Positions 7,641 through 14,875 of a stretch of 24,147 nucleotides of DNA are shown piece by piece. The number at the start of each line of letters is the position of its first letter. Position 1 is the first letter of the stretch. Position numbers and translations under genes: made by a program. The notes below the pieces were generated by a model. That model did no database searches, was not told the origin of the DNA, and saw only the letters and a list, made by a program, of their open reading frames with translations. Source of the stretch: an archaeon (GTDB lineage: Archaea; Thermoproteota; Nitrososphaeria; Conexivisphaerales; UBA164); the NCBI GenBank assembly GCA_021798095.1, contig JAJZYL010000002.1, positions 1 to 24,147 on the forward strand, read 5' to 3'.

Positions 7641-8921
7641 ATGGTAGAATCTATAGGCCAGGGAGTGTTTGAAAAGGACCCCTATAGTAATGCGCTTACC
7701 CAATTGGCTTCTGTGGCAGAATTTTTGGATCTGGAACCGGAATATTATGAGGTGTTGAAGACAACGATGAAAGAATTAGTTGTGCATATTCCCTTAAAGC
7801 TAGCAAGAGGTGAAGTGGTAACATTTACGGGTTACCGAGTTCAACACAACAATGCCAGAGGGCCTTTCAAAGGGGGTATAAGATATCACAAGAATATGGA
7901 CTTGAACGATGCGAGAGCGCTTTCTATGTGGATGACTTGGAAGACGGCGATAATGGACGTCCCATTCGGAGGGGCAAAGGGTGGAATAACTGTTGATCCC
8001 GATAAACTGAACATGGACGAGCTTGAGCAACTAACTAGGAGGTATGTAGATATGTTGAAGGATGATATAGGCCCCGAAATAGATATCCCTGCGCCTGATG
8101 TAAATACAAACCCGCAGATTATGGGATGGATTATGAATGAATACTCAAGGCTTAGGGGGTTCAATGTTCCAGCCGTGGTTACTGGAAAACCGCTCGAGCT
8201 GGGTGGGTCTGAAGGAAGGCTATCGGCCACAGGCAAGGGCGTCGCAATCTGTACCAGAGAAGCCGTTCAAAGGTTCCTTGGCAAGGAGTTACATGATGTA
8301 ACAGTAGCGGTGCAGGGATTCGGTAACGTTGGTTCCAATACCGTTCGTTTCCTGATGGATATGGGCGCGAAGATAGCTGGCGTGAGCAACATCTACGGGG
8401 CCGCAAAGGCGAAAGGTGGGCTGTTTGGCGTTTCATTTGATAAATTGAACAACGATCTTGTGAATCCACATTCCATTTCTTCACTCGTTTATGCTGAACC
8501 GATCACAAATGAAGAGCTGTTGGAAATGGATGTTGATGTTCTCATTCCCGCAGCGATGGAGGGGCAGATAACTGAGTACAATGCGTCCAAGATAAAGGCT
8601 AAACTTATAATGGAAGCGGCCAACGGCCCCATAACACCGAGCGCAGATTCTATACTATACAAAGGCGGCGCGAAGATAGTCCCTGATGTACTCGCAAACG
8701 CCGGGGGTGTGCTAGTGTCCTATTTTGAATGGGTGCAGAATCTGAATAGAGATCATTGGAGCGAAATCGAAGTTAATGCCAAGTTGGATGTCAAGATGAA
8801 AAACGCATTTAAACAGATATTTGAATTCGCCGCGTTAAAAAATATAGAAATGAGGGAGGCGGCGGTGGCTATAGCTGTGGATAAAGTGGTCAAGGCTATG
8901 AAACTGGCGGGATGGCACTAG
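7641..8921 (+). CDS. gdhA: Glutamate dehydrogenase
   Basis: Interconverts glutamate and 2-oxoglutarate plus ammonia. The 426 aa match the hexameric archaeal enzyme. The dimerisation/substrate domain carries RGPFKGGIRYH (residues 73-83), WKTA (Lys101) and the catalytic-lysine motif PFGGAKGG (K113). The dinucleotide fold follows with VQGFGNVG (224-231). Oddity: after strand beta2 the family usually reads VSDSKGGI, with an acidic residue that helps set NAD/NADP preference; here it is VSN, then IYGAAKAKGGLF, i.e. Asn250 and about five extra residues. Coenzyme preference therefore cannot be predicted confidently. It is monocistronic and leaderless; the next 466 bp contain no intact protein gene. 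Confidence 0.95.
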   Translation: MVESIGQGVFEKDPYSNALTQLASVAEFLDLEPEYYEVLKTTMKELVVHIPLKLARGEVVTFTGYRVQHNNARGPFKGGIRYHKNMDLNDARALSMWMTWKTAIMDVPFGGAKGGITVDPDKLNMDELEQLTRRYVDMLKDDIGPEIDIPAPDVNTNPQIMGWIMNEYSRLRGFNVPAVVTGKPLELGGSEGRLSATGKGVAICTREAVQRFLGKELHDVTVAVQGFGNVGSNTVRFLMDMGAKIAGVSNIYGAAKAKGGLFGVSFDKLNNDLVNPHSISSLVYAEPITNEELLEMDVDVLIPAAMEGQITEYNASKIKAKLIMEAANGPITPSADSILYKGGAKIVPDVLANAGGVLVSYFEWVQNLNRDHWSEIEVNAKLDVKMKNAFKQIFEFAALKNIEMREAAVAIAVDKVVKAMKLAGWH

Positions 8922-9021
8922 ATAGTCAACGATACATTTCCAAGCGCTATATAATATGTGCAAAAGCTAGCTTTACTATTCAAATGGCGGCCCGAACGCT
9001 GGGTAATTACCGTTTGTATGA

Positions 9022-9159
9022 TTAATCAACCCGATTAGAGGCTATATTTAGATCAGCTCTTCCAATATTAACACGCTTGGGGCGCGCCACTTTGACCACT
9101 GTGTCACTATCAAGCGCATTAAAGCCTGGGCCTGGCGCCTGTACCCACGGCTTAAGTAT
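9022..9159 (-). pseudogene. Possible relic reading frame (mobile-element tail?)
   Basis: A 45-codon frame plus stop, open on the minus strand after a TGA at 9160-9162, with no start codon near its 5' end. It translates to a protein-like string containing PWVQAPGPGFNALDSDTVVK and ending GRADLNIASNRVD. The region encoding KPWVQ is the 11-mer shared with the suspected IS right end at 1712. The DLN-rich end vaguely recalls TnpB C-termini, but the zinc-finger cysteines are absent. I cannot assign it; decayed transposon 3' end is the working idea. Confidence 0.2.
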
Positions 9160-9204
9160 TCATAAATCATATTACATGAACTACCGAGTCGCACGCGCGA
9201 ATCG

Positions 9205-9222
9205 AAGCCTATGGAGTGGCTT
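9205..9222 (+). repeat. Hairpin in the 8922-9387 gap
   Basis: AAGCC-TATGGAGT-GGCTT forms a 5-bp stem with an 8-nt loop, preceded by ATCG. Subterminal hairpins of this kind are typical of IS200/IS605 ends, where they are recognised by TnpA or form part of the TnpB guide RNA. This is structural resemblance only. Confidence 0.3.
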
Positions 9223-9387
9223 TAACTATTCATCACAAAACATCCCCTTCTATTAGAAAGCGCTTGGCCGGCAGCCGTCAGCTATGTTGTTCCTCTCTAG
9301 CTGGTCATAACCGTTCGGCAATCGGTGGCCCCATATCATCTTAAACTCCCCTACGGTTATGGGTGAAATTATAATTGTATAATGATT

Positions 9388-9475
9388 TGCCGCGGGCCGG
9401 GTTTGAACCGGCGACACTCCGGTCTTCAGCCGGATGCTCTCCTTAGCCCCAGTGGTCAGGCTGAGCTACCGCGGC
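9388..9475 (-). tRNA. tRNA-Phe (GAA) with a 14-nt D-loop intron
   Basis: An 88-nt cloverleaf on the minus strand. The acceptor stem GCCGCGG pairs with CCGCGGC, with discriminator A and no encoded CCA. The D stem is GCTC/GAGC. The anticodon arm is TCCGG-CTGAAGA-CCGGA with anticodon GAA, the variable loop has 5 nt, and the T arm is GCCGG-TTCAAAC-CCGGC. The D-loop is 23 nt instead of about 9. Removing the predicted intron (9443-9456) restores AGCCTGGGA with the invariant G18-G19, so the mature tRNA is 74 nt before CCA addition. The exons are 9457-9475 and 9388-9442. A TATA element sits about 30 nt upstream. Processing would need the splicing endonuclease, RtcB/archease, RNase Z and CCA enzyme. 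Confidence 0.96.
9443..9456 (-). other. Predicted tRNA intron, BHB motif
   Basis: Intron ACCACTGGGGCTAA. The precursor folds into a canonical bulge-helix-bulge. The outer helix is CTC/GAG (tRNA positions 11-13 with 35-37). The 3' bulge is AAG, followed by a 4-bp central helix AGCC/GGCT. The 5' bulge is TGA, followed by an inner helix CC/GG closed by the loop ACT. Cleavage after the second base of each 3-nt bulge gives the 14-nt intron, inserted between G18 and G19 of the mature tRNA. Confidence 0.85.
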
Positions 9476-9500
9476 ATTGTCATTCAATGTTCTGGCGCCA

Positions 9501-9510
9501 GATTATAGAC
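9501..9510 (-). promoter_or_regulatory. TATA box of tRNA-Phe
   Basis: GTCTATAATC on the minus strand is centred about 30 nt upstream of the tRNA 5' end (9475), consistent with a short 5' leader removed by RNase P. Confidence 0.45.
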
Positions 9511-9645
9511 AATGATATTGACATTTTCTAGCACCCATGCCACCTTGCTCCCTTGTATCGCGCCCCAATATAAGAATTTTGATTTTTGGGAGGCTGGATG
9601 TCCATCGGCGAAAGGTTTTACGGAAGGTCGTGCTAGCCAAGCCCC

Positions 9646-10056
9646 ATGGGCTATAAAAGGTTGGAACATGTAAGTGACGCATATATCGAAGCATATGGAA
9701 GGTCAAAAAATACATGTTTTGAAAGCGCGGCACTCTCTCTTCTAGACTTAATCTATGATGTACATGCTGTGCACTCGAAGGTTGAAGTGCATTTCAGCGT
9801 AAGCGGATCGGATGAATATAACCTCCTCTATAGATGGTTGGAAGCCGTACTTCAGAAGTTCACTATAGATGAATTTGCCATTAGCAGGTTTTCTGTCCGC
9901 ATAAACGACAATACGCTTAATGCAACCGGATATGGTGAACCATATAAACAAGAAAGACATGGATATAAGACCGAAGTTAAGGGCATAACATATTATCTTA
10001 TGGAGATAGTCCATCAGGGGGGTTGGTGGCGAATCAAGTATCTGGCGGACCTCTAA
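9646..10056 (+). CDS. Archease (RtcB cofactor)
   Basis: A small (136 aa) archease-family protein, which activates the RNA ligase RtcB and speeds its guanylylation during tRNA splicing. Family features in order are an N-terminal LEHVSDAYIEAYG (the usual H-x-x-D metal-site segment), LLYRWLEAVLQKF in the middle, GEPYKQERH, and EVKGITYYLMEI near the end, closing with a WWRIKYLADL strand. It is divergent from tRNA-Phe, whose intron removal would need exactly this activity; RtcB itself is not in the window. The start ATG 9646 agrees with the family's N-terminus. Only a weak TATA-like GTTTTAC lies about 27 nt upstream. Confidence 0.9.
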   Translation: MGYKRLEHVSDAYIEAYGRSKNTCFESAALSLLDLIYDVHAVHSKVEVHFSVSGSDEYNLLYRWLEAVLQKFTIDEFAISRFSVRINDNTLNATGYGEPYKQERHGYKTEVKGITYYLMEIVHQGGWWRIKYLADL

Positions 10057-10118
10057 TGACCTAAAATTGGTGGAGCTGGATTAACGGCTAAAAATCCGAA
10101 AAATGAGCTTAGAATGTC

Positions 10119-10134
10119 CTGATCCGCGGATCAG
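10119..10134. repeat. Perfect 16-bp palindrome at the moaA 3' end
   Basis: CTGATCCGCGGATCAG is a perfect 16-bp palindrome spanning the moaA stop codon (TGA at 10131-10133), in the gap between convergent archease and moaA. It has no spacer, so as RNA it would form only a poor hairpin; as DNA it could be a dimer-binding site. No T-run follows in either direction. Confidence 0.5.
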
Positions 10135-11120
10135 CCCCCAATAGTATACATAGGTCTAATATGTGAAGGTATAGCCTTTTCATGGACCATGGTTTCAACT
10201 CCTGCAAACTTGTTCCCCACCTTATCGATAAAGAACTTTTCCAAATCATCATCAGAGGCGCCCTCCCTTAGAAGGTGCCTAAAATCAAACTCCATATTGC
10301 CGAACATACACGGGACTAAGCTTCCATTAGCCATTATCCTTATCCTGTCGCAATCTGAACAAAACGGCTGTGTAACTGAAGTTATAAAACCGACTGTTGT
10401 GTCAGTTCCCTTTATCATATAATTGCTGGAGGTACTGCCAACCCCTCTTGGGAGTTCAATGAGTTTATACCTTGATTCAATGGTATTTTTGATTTCGGCA
10501 CCTGCAATCACCTTATCGAGGCTCCAAAAGTTCTTTCCATCAAAAGGCATAAATTCGATATACCTTATACTTACCCCCTCCCTGATTGCAAATTCAAGCA
10601 GGTCCAGTATTTCATCATCATTACGACCTCGTATAATGGTAGAATTGATCTTAACTGGAGATAGGCCAGCATCCTTGGCGGCCCTGATTCCGGTGATGAC
10701 CCTTTCAAGCGCGTCTACGTTAGTTATAAATTTAAAGCGTTCTCGGCGAAGACTATGCAGGCTCACTGTGACTCTCCTTAACCCATTTTCATGTAAAAGC
10801 CTTGCCTTTTCATTTAAGAAGAAGCCGTTTGTGGTCATACTGATATCTTCTATGACCTGACTGATCTCATTAACGAGGACTTCTATATCCTTCCTGACAA
10901 GCGGCTCCCCCCCGGTTAGTTTAACTTCATTAATACCCAAATGCTTCAATACTTTAACTACGCGAACAATCTCTTCATAAGTGAGCACATCAGCCCTAGG
11001 CATCCAGATGGGGTCGATCGGCATGCAAAAGAAGCATGCGAAGTTACATTTGTCTGTAACCGAAATACGCACTTTGGTCGTCCTTCTGTTAAATGAATCG
11101 ACCAGTTTACTGGATTCCAT
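10131..11120 (-). CDS. moaA: GTP 3',8-cyclase MoaA (molybdopterin biosynthesis)
   Basis: A radical-SAM enzyme that converts GTP to 3',8-cyclo-GTP, the first committed step of molybdopterin synthesis, working with MoaC. The N-terminal CX3CX2C cluster motif is C25, C29 and C32 (CNFACFFC). KLTGGEPLVRKD follows for SAM binding, then the C-terminal second 4Fe-4S site in FCSDCDRIRIMANG with a third Cys in VPCMFG, and a C-terminal Gly-Gly that activates the first cluster. The 329-aa length is normal. The start is ATG 11120, with a strong TATA (TTATATTTAC) about 26 nt upstream, so leaderless and single-gene. The cofactor is probably destined for the Mo hydroxylase encoded at 12540-16230. Confidence 0.96.
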   Translation of the reverse strand: MESSKLVDSFNRRTTKVRISVTDKCNFACFFCMPIDPIWMPRADVLTYEEIVRVVKVLKHLGINEVKLTGGEPLVRKDIEVLVNEISQVIEDISMTTNGFFLNEKARLLHENGLRRVTVSLHSLRRERFKFITNVDALERVITGIRAAKDAGLSPVKINSTIIRGRNDDEILDLLEFAIREGVSIRYIEFMPFDGKNFWSLDKVIAGAEIKNTIESRYKLIELPRGVGSTSSNYMIKGTDTTVGFITSVTQPFCSDCDRIRIMANGSLVPCMFGNMEFDFRHLLREGASDDDLEKFFIDKVGNKFAGVETMVHEKAIPSHIRPMYTIGG

Positions 11121-11141
11121 TGATCTGATGTAAATAAATGG

Positions 11142-11151
11142 TAAATATAAA
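11142..11151 (-). promoter_or_regulatory. TATA box of moaA
   Basis: TTTATATTTA on the minus strand is centred about 26 nt upstream of ATG 11120, giving a leaderless moaA mRNA. It is one of the strongest TATA matches in the window. Confidence 0.6.
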
Positions 11152-11326
11152 CATATTAGATAAATCGACCAAGCAAGCCATCGACAGCCTGCTGAAAAGA
11201 GACTGCACTATCTTTTTAGGTCTTTAAATTCACGCGATCAATTATTTTATCATTTAAGGCCGGGGACGCTTAAAAGTATTCATAAAAAATCGTTTGAATC
11301 ATATACCAGACCAGTTTAAACAATGG

Positions 11327-11441
11327 CACCAAAGGTCAGGAAACATGTCATCAAAGGTTGAACATGTAGGATCAAGACAGTTATGATATCCTAAAATGCA
11401 ATAATCGAGGTGATAAGCGACGATCAGAGGTTGAAACACAT
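11327..11441 (+). repeat. Three imperfect direct repeats
   Basis: Units CACCAAAGGTCAGGAAACATGT (split here as CACCAAAGGTC + AGGAAACATGT), CATCAAAGGTTGAACATGT and GATCAGAGGTTGAAACACAT start at 11327, 11349 and 11422. The first two are adjacent and the third is about 73 nt further on. They share C/GAYCAAAGGTTG-AACAT with small gaps. They lie upstream of the TATA box of the 11497 gene, where operator repeats would be expected, but no regulator is known. Confidence 0.3.
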
Positions 11442-11463
11442 TAACGCTATGTTTATATAGTGG

Positions 11464-11473
11464 CATATTTATT
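11464..11473 (+). promoter_or_regulatory. TATA box of the 11497 gene
   Basis: CATATTTATT is centred about 28 nt upstream of ATG 11497 and no SD is present, so a leaderless mRNA is expected. Confidence 0.5.
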
Positions 11474-11496
11474 GCTAAATATAACGGTGTTATAAT

Positions 11497-11892
11497 ATGG
11501 GATTTGGAATTTCTGAACTGAATTTAGAGCAAATTGATGTTACTGGCAGGATCAAGGTGGTGGATATGCAGGTTGACAGTATAATACCTACTATAATGAG
11601 ACACATAATAAAGAGATACCTGAAGAAGGTGGGCTTGCTCAACGTGAAGGTCGAACACAAGCTAGGCGACTCCCCTTTTGTAATGAGGCTAATAGTTACC
11701 GGTGTGCCCAAGTCAAGCCTTAGGAAAGAGGATGAATTTAAGCTTAATTACCTGAACCAGTCTCTAGATGAAGTACAGAGGTCTGCCCCCTCAGTTGGTA
11801 GAAAGGCTGCTGAAATGGACCCAGAGAAATTAAGGATACTTCTATCGAGGCAGGAGCCTGCTATGAAGAAGATATATTACAAGGTTCACTAA
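11497..11892 (+). CDS. Uncharacterised 131-aa protein
   Basis: I do not recognise this family. It is soluble and basic, with alternating strand and helix: GRIKVVDMQVDSII, then an amphipathic helix MRHIIKRYLKKVG, strand VKVEHKL, strand FVMRLIVTGV, and a long charged helical C-terminus (SLDEVQRSAPSVGRKAAEMD then PEKLRILLSRQEPAMKK) ending in YYKVH. There are no Cys or metal motifs. The leaderless TATA and TATA-to-ATG spacing support a real gene. Its stop overlaps the stop of the convergent CMP-kinase-like gene by 4 nt. A nucleic-acid-binding role could be guessed from the basic helices but is not shown. Confidence 0.7.
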   Translation: MGFGISELNLEQIDVTGRIKVVDMQVDSIIPTIMRHIIKRYLKKVGLLNVKVEHKLGDSPFVMRLIVTGVPKSSLRKEDEFKLNYLNQSLDEVQRSAPSVGRKAAEMDPEKLRILLSRQEPAMKKIYYKVH

Positions 11893-12455
11893 ACGTCCTT
11901 CCCATAGTATCTATAATATAAAACTACAATTTCTGCAATCCGTTCAGGGCTTATATCATTTACATCTAATACGATTTTAAATACCTTATGATCCTTTGCC
12001 AGATTATAGCCGTATATACGCCTATAATACTGAATGTTCTCCCGATCCCTTTGTTTTATTACATTTAGGGCCCTGTCGATGGTATATCCGTCCCTCTTGG
12101 CCATACGTTTGGCTCTATTGTCCTCCGAAGCTTCCAGCCAGACGGTTATTTCCCCATTTACCAGCCAAGGGAGGGAATAGCTGGTGAGCACGAACCCTCC
12201 ATTAGATATCAACTCCTTTAACCGCGCGTCCACCTGCCTGTCGATGCTTGGGTCGTTCATTCTATCGCGGACGAACCTCTTGGCATCATCAGTATCCCAC
12301 CATTCATCACCGGTTACAGCATAACCCCTCTCCGCCGCTATTTCCTTCAAAAGGTTGCCGCCAGCGATATACTTTAGGTTAATCTGTTTGGAGATTATGT
12401 TTGCAACTGTGCTCTTTCCGGCCGCAGGCATGCCACTAAGTATTATGTTTTTCAT
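11889..12455 (-). CDS. Cytidylate-kinase-like P-loop nucleotide kinase
   Basis: A 188-aa P-loop NMP-kinase-type protein. The Walker A GMPAAGKST is at residues 8-16, followed by AGGNLLKEIAAERGY, where archaeal CMP kinases read SAGxxFRxxAxERG, a Dx-x-VDARLKEL segment, a strand GFVLTSYSL in place of the VLEGR strand, and LEASEDNRAKRMAKRDGY with the lid arginines. RDRENIQYYRRIYGYN corresponds to the family's RE-x-x-RY-x-x-IYG signature. It therefore belongs to the archaeal cytidylate kinase (Cmk/AAA_18) group, but the changed VLxGR strand leaves the true substrate open. A TATATAAA element lies about 34 nt upstream (12486-12493). Downstream it converges on the 11497 gene. Confidence 0.75.
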   Translation of the reverse strand: MKNIILSGMPAAGKSTVANIISKQINLKYIAGGNLLKEIAAERGYAVTGDEWWDTDDAKRFVRDRMNDPSIDRQVDARLKELISNGGFVLTSYSLPWLVNGEITVWLEASEDNRAKRMAKRDGYTIDRALNVIKQRDRENIQYYRRIYGYNLAKDHKVFKIVLDVNDISPERIAEIVVLYYRYYGKDV

Positions 12456-12539
12456 CTCAATGGCGATTAACTACCTCTGAGTCGCTATATAAAGACTATT
12501 ATCTCCGGAAAAAAAATGGGAGGTCCTTCGAAAGGGAAT

Positions 12540-14867
12540 CTACTTATGCCCTTCCCGCCACACCTTTTCTGCAGTTATTGGAAGGCTGTCCACGCTCCAA
12601 CCGGTTGCGTTCAGAATGGCGTTCCTGACCGCTGGGCCCGGTAGGACGATCGGGGGTTCAGCTACAACCTTTGCTCCGAATGGCCCTATAGCACCACCCT
12701 TCTCTACTATTATGGGGACGAATTCCTCAGGAATGTCCAAGCTCGTGGGGATGTAATAATCCTTCAGGTTGGGATTTAGAACCCTGCCGTCCTTATGAAC
12801 CAATTCCTCCATTGTAGCATAGCCTAATCCCTGAACCGTGCCACCGTAAAGTTGTCCTTTAACGTTCCTAGGATTCACGGCCCTTCCCACATCGAAGGCT
12901 ACATAATAACTCCTGACGCTGTAGACGCCGGTATCAATATCGACCTCCACATCTGCAACGGCCGCCCCGAATGTGAATTGGGAGTAGGGGGAGCCAAGAC
13001 CTGTATGTTCATCCCATATACAGCGCGGCGCCATATAGTAGCCAATAGTATTCAGAGATACTCCTGACCTGTATGCCTCATCAACTATTTCATTCCAACC
13101 CACCCTCTTTTGTGGGGCTGATGAACTGTAAGCTATGTCATCAACTATAACAACCTCGCTGGTCATACAATCGAGAAGTTTGGCGGCCACTGTATTCAAT
13201 CTATCTCGCAACTTCTCCGCCGCATCTCTAGCCCCATTCCCGCCTATTGCAGTAGTCCTTGACGCCACGGTAGGCCCGCTTTCCTTATGCTTTAACGAGT
13301 TTGGTCTATCTATCCTGAACCTATCAAGCTTGCAACCCATAATGCTTGACGCTATTTGGGCGAGTCCGGATATCGCACCGGTACCATATTCAGTAAGCCC
13401 CGTCCCGAGGTAAACTATCCCATCCCTGTCGACGTTCAAATGGACATAGACATAATCATTACCTTCAGGCCCCAGAGCATTTCCGTGATGCAGAATGGCT
13501 ATCCCGACGCCCCTCCTCGTGTTCCCCTTCTGCTCGGCGTATTCCTTTACCTTCTTCCTGTAATTGCTTGCCGCAACTACCTGTTCCACGCACTCCGGTA
13601 GCCCGCACGCCGCATCCATAAGTTGGTTAGTGGACGTCCTTTTACCTGGCCTAAGCATATTTATGAGCCTTAGGTCCAGGGGGTCCATATTGAGCTTCTT
13701 AGCAAGTTCATCCATCTGTGACTCGCTTGCGAAGAACGCCTGAGGCGCTCCAAAGCCCCTGAAACTGCCTGCAAATGTGTTATTGGTATAAACTAGGTAA
13801 CCATCGTTCTTAACGTTGGGTATTTCATATGCGCCGTTAGCATGGAACATGGCCCTTACTATGACAAGAACGCCAAGTGAAGCATAGGCCCCAGTCTCCA
13901 TTATCATTTCGGCTTGGGACGCAATGAGCTTACCATCAGCCGTGGCGCCGGTCTTGAGCTTTGTAATACTTGGGTGTCTTTTAGTGTGCATTATCATGGA
14001 ATCCTCTCTTGTCATGTTCACGAAGACCGGCCTTCCGGTCTTCAGCGCGCCTATCGCCGCGATGGCTCCTAGGTCAGTAGGAGTTTCATCTGATTTTGGG
14101 CCAAAGGCCCCTCCAGTAACAGCCTGAATCACTTCTACCCTGCTTAGCGGCAGGTTTAGAGCCTTCGCCACCCCTGATTGGGTTATATGAGGGCTTTGCA
14201 TTGAGCCAACTATTAGGATGTTCCCGTTCTCCTTTGGCACTGCGTACGCCAGCTCAGGCTCCATGGGAGTGGCATCCTGAAATTGAGTCGAATATGTACC
14301 TTCAACTATGATATCTGATGCTTCAAACCCCTTTTGCACATCCCCTTTGTATACCTTCATATGCTTGGCTACGTTTCCGGCGTCATGAATTAATGGTGCC
14401 CCTTCTTTCATAGCTTCCAGCGGGTCAAATATGGGTTTGAGCGGGTCGTATTCTATCTTGATGTCCTGTGAGGCCTCCGTAGCCGCCCTGAAGTCATTGG
14501 CCAGTACGGCTGCAACTATATCGCCAGTCGACCTGACCTTCCTGTCCGCAAACAATGGCCTATCCGGTATAACCGCGCTGGACTCGTTTATCCCTGGCAC
14601 ATCCTTGTAAGTCAGGACCGCCTTCACCTTGCTGTTATTTAACGCGTTTGCGGCGTTTATGGACCTAATGTAACCGTGAGGAATGGTGGAATGGACGAGC
14701 TTAGCGTAGAGTGTCTGTTTGGGTAGTATGTCCGCTGTATATATCGGCTTACCAAGTATCTTTTCTATATCATCTACCCTGTTCAAGCTTTCCCCTATGT
14801 ATAATAACTCCCCTCTTTCAGCCTTCTTCTGAAGCTGCTCTATTAAATATTCAACTTCCATAGACAT
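12540..14867 (-). CDS. Molybdenum hydroxylase, Mo-binding large subunit (xanthine dehydrogenase/aldehyde oxidase family)
   Basis: Catalytic subunit that hydroxylates an aldehyde, purine or aromatic carbon using a molybdopterin-cytosine-dinucleotide type centre. It is 775 aa. The a/b-hammerhead domain is residues 35-145 (GKPIYTADILP onward). Molybdopterin domains then carry GGAFGPK at 252-258 (usual GGGFGGK), a SFRGFGAPQ loop, GTGLTEYGTG (where GQ-rich cofactor motifs stand in relatives), and the catalytic Glu737 in VVAEPPIVLPG near the C-terminus. The CO dehydrogenase signature with the Cys-containing active-site loop is absent, so it is not a CODH. Substrate cannot be fixed; glyceraldehyde or another aldehyde is plausible in a thermoacidophile. 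The start ATG 14867 follows GAGAGGT at about 9 nt and is 8 nt after the 2Fe-2S gene. It is the last gene of its operon. Confidence 0.93.
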   Translation of the reverse strand: MSMEVEYLIEQLQKKAERGELLYIGESLNRVDDIEKILGKPIYTADILPKQTLYAKLVHSTIPHGYIRSINAANALNNSKVKAVLTYKDVPGINESSAVIPDRPLFADRKVRSTGDIVAAVLANDFRAATEASQDIKIEYDPLKPIFDPLEAMKEGAPLIHDAGNVAKHMKVYKGDVQKGFEASDIIVEGTYSTQFQDATPMEPELAYAVPKENGNILIVGSMQSPHITQSGVAKALNLPLSRVEVIQAVTGGAFGPKSDETPTDLGAIAAIGALKTGRPVFVNMTREDSMIMHTKRHPSITKLKTGATADGKLIASQAEMIMETGAYASLGVLVIVRAMFHANGAYEIPNVKNDGYLVYTNNTFAGSFRGFGAPQAFFASESQMDELAKKLNMDPLDLRLINMLRPGKRTSTNQLMDAACGLPECVEQVVAASNYRKKVKEYAEQKGNTRRGVGIAILHHGNALGPEGNDYVYVHLNVDRDGIVYLGTGLTEYGTGAISGLAQIASSIMGCKLDRFRIDRPNSLKHKESGPTVASRTTAIGGNGARDAAEKLRDRLNTVAAKLLDCMTSEVVIVDDIAYSSSAPQKRVGWNEIVDEAYRSGVSLNTIGYYMAPRCIWDEHTGLGSPYSQFTFGAAVADVEVDIDTGVYSVRSYYVAFDVGRAVNPRNVKGQLYGGTVQGLGYATMEELVHKDGRVLNPNLKDYYIPTSLDIPEEFVPIIVEKGGAIGPFGAKVVAEPPIVLPGPAVRNAILNATGWSVDSLPITAEKVWREGHK

Positions 14868-14875
14868 AACTTAAT

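Larger units (their letters stand above)
8922..9387. other. 466-bp gene-poor gap with probable mobile-element debris
   Basis: No intact gene is seen. It contains two opposing short open frames without convincing starts: minus 9022-9159, with a readable tail (VKVARPKRVNIGRADLN), and plus 9026-9253. It also holds the repeated 11-mer TACCCACGGCT at 9142-9152, shared with 1712-1722, and a hairpin AAGCC(8-nt loop)GGCTT at 9205-9222. Together these suggest a decayed IS200/IS605-like 3' end. The stretch 9257-9387 holds only a short inverted repeat (CCCATA/TATGGG) near the tRNA 3' side. Confidence 0.4.
11121..11496. other. 376-bp promoter-containing gap
   Basis: Two divergent promoters bound this gap: the moaA TATA at 11142-11151 and the TATA of the next gene at 11464-11473. 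Between them lie a promoter-like GACGCTTAAAAGTATTCAT (about 11265-11283), whose AAGTATTCATAAA is also found at 9154-9166, and three imperfect direct repeats at 11327-11348, 11349-11367 and 11422-11441. I see no RNA gene or coding frame longer than a dozen codons. A small unannotated RNA is possible but unsupported. Confidence 0.4.

Noticed and set aside
9026..9256. 76-codon plus-strand frame as a real gene
   Set aside because: It has no start codon near its 5' end, no SD or promoter, overlaps an equally open minus frame, and shows no recognisable family.
11389..11427. Possible C/D box sRNA (ATGATA and GTGATAA near TCAG)
   Set aside because: No proper pair of C (RUGAUGA) and D (CUGA) boxes at the required spacing on either strand.
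12540..14867. CO dehydrogenase large subunit
   Set aside because: The Cys-containing active-site loop diagnostic of true CODH is absent, so only the broader Mo-hydroxylase family is supported.
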